In this document: positions 51,831-53,616 of the stretch, one piece after another
How positions within the stretch are numbered: the stretch's first letter is position 1
How the letters are laid out: every line of letters begins with the position of its first letter
NCBI RefSeq assembly: GCF_029478665.1
Contig: NZ_JARPQB010000041.1
Location: forward strand, 1 to 53,616
Length of the DNA stretch: 53,616 nucleotides
From: Pseudomonas entomophila
Lineage (GTDB): Bacteria; Pseudomonadota; Gammaproteobacteria; Pseudomonadales; Pseudomonadaceae
Direction of reading: 5' to 3'
Made by a program: the position numbers and the translations under genes
The notes under the pieces: generated by a model
Databases searched by the model: none
What the model saw: the letters and a program-made list of their open reading frames with translations, nothing else
Told to the model about the DNA's origin: nothing

Positions 51831-52610
51831 ATGAGCACGTACAGACACCGTGGTCTGCGCTATCAGGTCTATCGGTCCCAGGCGCGAATGCTCGCTCACG
51901 AAGCATTTTCCACCGGTGCCTGCTCGCCGGGTACAGAGCTTGATGCTGAAAAGGTACGGTTCGAACCTATCGGGCATGGTGCTATTGAAGCTCTCCAGCT
52001 CTGGGGCAGGCAAACTCACCACTTTCCATGGGAGGAGGTGCCACGTTGGACTGATCGAGATTTCAAGGGGCTCGACGTCTCGTTGTGGTCTGCCCGCGAG
52101 CTTTGCGGTCTCTGCTATGCCAGTCCTCGACGGAGCAGTCACTGCATCAAGATCATTCTGCTGGAGGGTAACCCAGGCCCGACGAATCCATTGAGAGGGC
52201 TGGTGGCATCGCTATCGCTGTTAGCTGTCATTGAATACGCCAGGATGCTCAGGTGCTCGCAAATTGAAGTTCAGCAACCTGATCCGGGCGCTGAGCCCTT
52301 GTATCTATCGCTTGGTTTCTCCCGTGACCCAGCTGGGCGTCTTGTAATGCCGGTAGGGGCGCTTACTCCACAAATCACTGTCCAGGTATCAGAGGTGTCC
52401 ATGCAATATCCGACAAGCTCGAGGAAGGCTGCATTGATCAAGCGATACACTGCCGAGGCCATCGCCCTGGCGGGTGGAATTACGGACCAGCAACGGCACA
52501 TTCTTGAAGTTGCATTCAAGGAAGGTCGGGAAAAGGAGCCAGAGGGGATACTGGCCGGGCCACGTAGCGGCCCTATTGACTATGAGTGGAGTGCCGCCGC
52601 TTCGAAGTGA
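51831..52610 (+). CDS. GNAT-like N-acetyltransferase-fold protein, orphan
   Basis: A 259-residue soluble protein. The segment PLRGLVASLSLLAVIEYARM then IEVQQPDPGAEPLYLSLGF (about 125-170) resembles the acetyl-CoA-binding and beta-bulge region of GNAT proteins (Y-x-x-L-G-F). Residues 1-115 are not recognised, though they hold charged patches and several cysteines (LCGLCYASPRRSSHCIK). The base composition is visibly lower in GC than the neighbours and the codon use looks less biased, suggesting acquisition by transfer. The start could also be 51807; 51831 has GGAAGG 12 bp upstream, which is weak. The 140-bp gap before it contains no gene. Function unknown. Confidence 0.55.
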   Translation: MSTYRHRGLRYQVYRSQARMLAHEAFSTGACSPGTELDAEKVRFEPIGHGAIEALQLWGRQTHHFPWEEVPRWTDRDFKGLDVSLWSARELCGLCYASPRRSSHCIKIILLEGNPGPTNPLRGLVASLSLLAVIEYARMLRCSQIEVQQPDPGAEPLYLSLGFSRDPAGRLVMPVGALTPQITVQVSEVSMQYPTSSRKAALIKRYTAEAIALAGGITDQQRHILEVAFKEGREKEPEGILAGPRSGPIDYEWSAAASK

Positions 52611-52649
52611 ACCGAGTTGCTTGCGGCGCGTGAGCCGTGGGTAATCCGC

Positions 52650-53616
52650 TCAGCCTTTCACGATCTGGTTCTTGCCCTGGCGCTTGGCCCGATACATGGC
52701 GGCATCCGCTCGAGCGAACAGGCTATCCAGCGTCTCGTCCTCGTCGGTGAGCCCGGTCAGGCCCTGGCTCACGGTCACGCCGTAGGTCTGTTGCCCGTGG
52801 CTGAAGCTCAGGTGCTGGATTTCCCGCTGCAGGCGCTCGGCGATCTGCTCGGCCATCTGTGCCGTGCAGCCGGGGAACACCGCCGCGAACTCTTCACCAC
52901 CAATACGCCCGAACTGGTCGCCGCGCCGCAGCACGGCCTTGCCGGCGTCGGCGATGCGTTGCAGCACCTGGTCGCCTTCCTGATGGCCGTAGCTGTCGTT
53001 GATCTGCTTGAAGTCGTCGATATCCAGCAGCAGAAAAGCCAGCGGCGTGCCGTCTTCACGGGCGCTGTCGAAGGCTTGCTGGGCGCAGTCGAAGAAGTGT
53101 CGGCGGTTGCTGCTCTGGGTCAGTACATCGGTGGTGGCCAGGCGCTGCAGCTCGCCTTCCAGCCGCTTCTTCTCGGTGATGTCTTCGGCGATACCCACGA
53201 TGATCACCCGCTGGTCACCCTCGCGCGGCTGGTTGATGTAGCACTTGTCACTGATCCAGCGCACTTCGCCGGCGGCGTTGAGGATGCGGTACTCGCGGTC
53301 TTCCACGGTACCCTTGACCAGCACCTGGGCCAGGCTGCGCTCGGCGTACTCGAGGTCGTCGGGGTAGATGGCGTCGCGCCACTCGTTGTAATCGGCGAGC
53401 ACCAGGCTGGCCGGGCGACCGAAGATGCGCTCGTAGGCGGGGCTCACGTAGAGCACCTGGCGCGTCTCCCAGTCGAACGCCCACAGCACTGCGTTAACGC
53501 TGTCGAGCAGAGAACTGTACAACTGCTCGCGTTCGCTCAGACGTGCCACTTCACCCTGGGCGTGAAGCAGGGCCAGCAAGGTCTGGGCGGCTTCGGGGCG
53601 GGGGGGGCCGGGGTGC
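52650..53616 (-). CDS. PAS-GGDEF diguanylate cyclase (runs off the right end)
   Basis: The C-terminal 322 or so residues of a sensor cyclase that makes c-di-GMP from two GTP. A short helix (LHAQGEVARLSEREQLYSSL) leads to a PAS domain (about LLDSVNAVLWAFDWETRQVL to VGIAEDITEKKRLE), then a GGDEF domain: TTDVLTQSSNRRHFFD, LLLDIDDFKQINDSYGHQEG, the active-site loop RIGGEEF and the C-terminal ADAAMYRAKRQGKNQI. The inhibitory-site motif R-R-G-D lies five residues before GGEEF. The frame is open to base 53616, so the true start is outside; the TTG at 53577-53579 need not be used. A run of eight G's (53600-53607) near the edge deserves a check. It could feed the LapA/LapD c-di-GMP circuit. Confidence 0.9.
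   Translation of the reverse strand, partial: HPGPPRPEAAQTLLALLHAQGEVARLSEREQLYSSLLDSVNAVLWAFDWETRQVLYVSPAYERIFGRPASLVLADYNEWRDAIYPDDLEYAERSLAQVLVKGTVEDREYRILNAAGEVRWISDKCYINQPREGDQRVIIVGIAEDITEKKRLEGELQRLATTDVLTQSSNRRHFFDCAQQAFDSAREDGTPLAFLLLDIDDFKQINDSYGHQEGDQVLQRIADAGKAVLRRGDQFGRIGGEEFAAVFPGCTAQMAEQIAERLQREIQHLSFSHGQQTYGVTVSQGLTGLTDEDETLDSLFARADAAMYRAKRQGKNQIVKG

Overview
The window is chromosomal DNA of a Pseudomonas, almost certainly from the P. putida group (P. putida, P. entomophila or P. mosselii type). The basis is recognition from the sequence alone: a LapA-type giant adhesin with its exporter, the dsbH-algQ-FKBP-algP gene order, an AtsK sulfatase whose iron ligands fall at the same residues as in P. 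putida S-313, gabD-gabT, and many copies of the 'GTAGGAGCGG...' REP element of this group. Base composition is uniformly GC-rich, apart from AT-rich promoter gaps and a few accessory genes.

Layout. (1) 1-7726: the biofilm adhesin locus. The N-terminal part of lapA reads leftward off the window, and lapE-lapB-lapC (type I secretion) read rightward from a shared 350-bp AT-rich promoter region. (2) 8130-11814: a TauD-type dioxygenase with a complete nitrate/sulfonate/taurine-class ABC importer, preceded by two palindromes. (3) 11907-13487: a short WYL-type regulator and a Sel1-repeat protein. (4) 13707-18724: a MarR-controlled tripartite efflux operon (marR, FUSC pump, DUF1656, HlyD adaptor, NodT outer-membrane factor) with overlapping start and stop codons. 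(5) 18939-25058: dsbB/dsbH, algQ (rsd), an FKBP isomerase, histone-like algP, a TIGR02444 protein, an ABC-F ATPase and a small MscS channel. (6) 25339-33058: housekeeping and hypothetical genes: a LysE exporter, slipin-NfeD pair, YbaK deacylase, DUF2789, a CBS-pair protein, two zinc-ribbon membrane proteins and an M20 peptidase. (7) 33174-37013: an alpha/beta-hydrolase lipoprotein, tRNA-Arg(CCG), a large predicted toxin ending in an ADP-ribosyltransferase-like domain, and a palindromic MITE-like element. (8) 37010-46984: the sulfate-ester scavenging cluster, atsC-atsB (with a REP sequence inside the atsB reading frame), atsR-atsK, sftR, sftP and astA. (9) 47312-50215: gabD and gabT for GABA catabolism. 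(10) 50353-53616: an HDOD protein with a degenerate receiver domain, a GNAT-like protein, and a PAS-GGDEF diguanylate cyclase that runs off the right end.

How the parts work together. LapE, LapB and LapC export LapA. The 'TAAG' site seen in LapA is where the LapG protease would cut, under c-di-GMP control through LapD; a diguanylate cyclase lies at the other end of the window. The two dioxygenase/ABC modules and the sft/ast genes form a sulfur-scavenging regulon: SftP brings sulfate esters across the outer membrane, AtsRBC imports them, and AtsK and AstA release or transfer the sulfate group.

The most unusual items are the 838-residue protein with R-S-ExE ADP-ribosyltransferase motifs between tRNA-Arg and the MITE, the MITE ends that supply the stop codons of both flanking genes, the REP element translated in-frame within AtsB, and the REP-supplied stop codon of a short WYL regulator.
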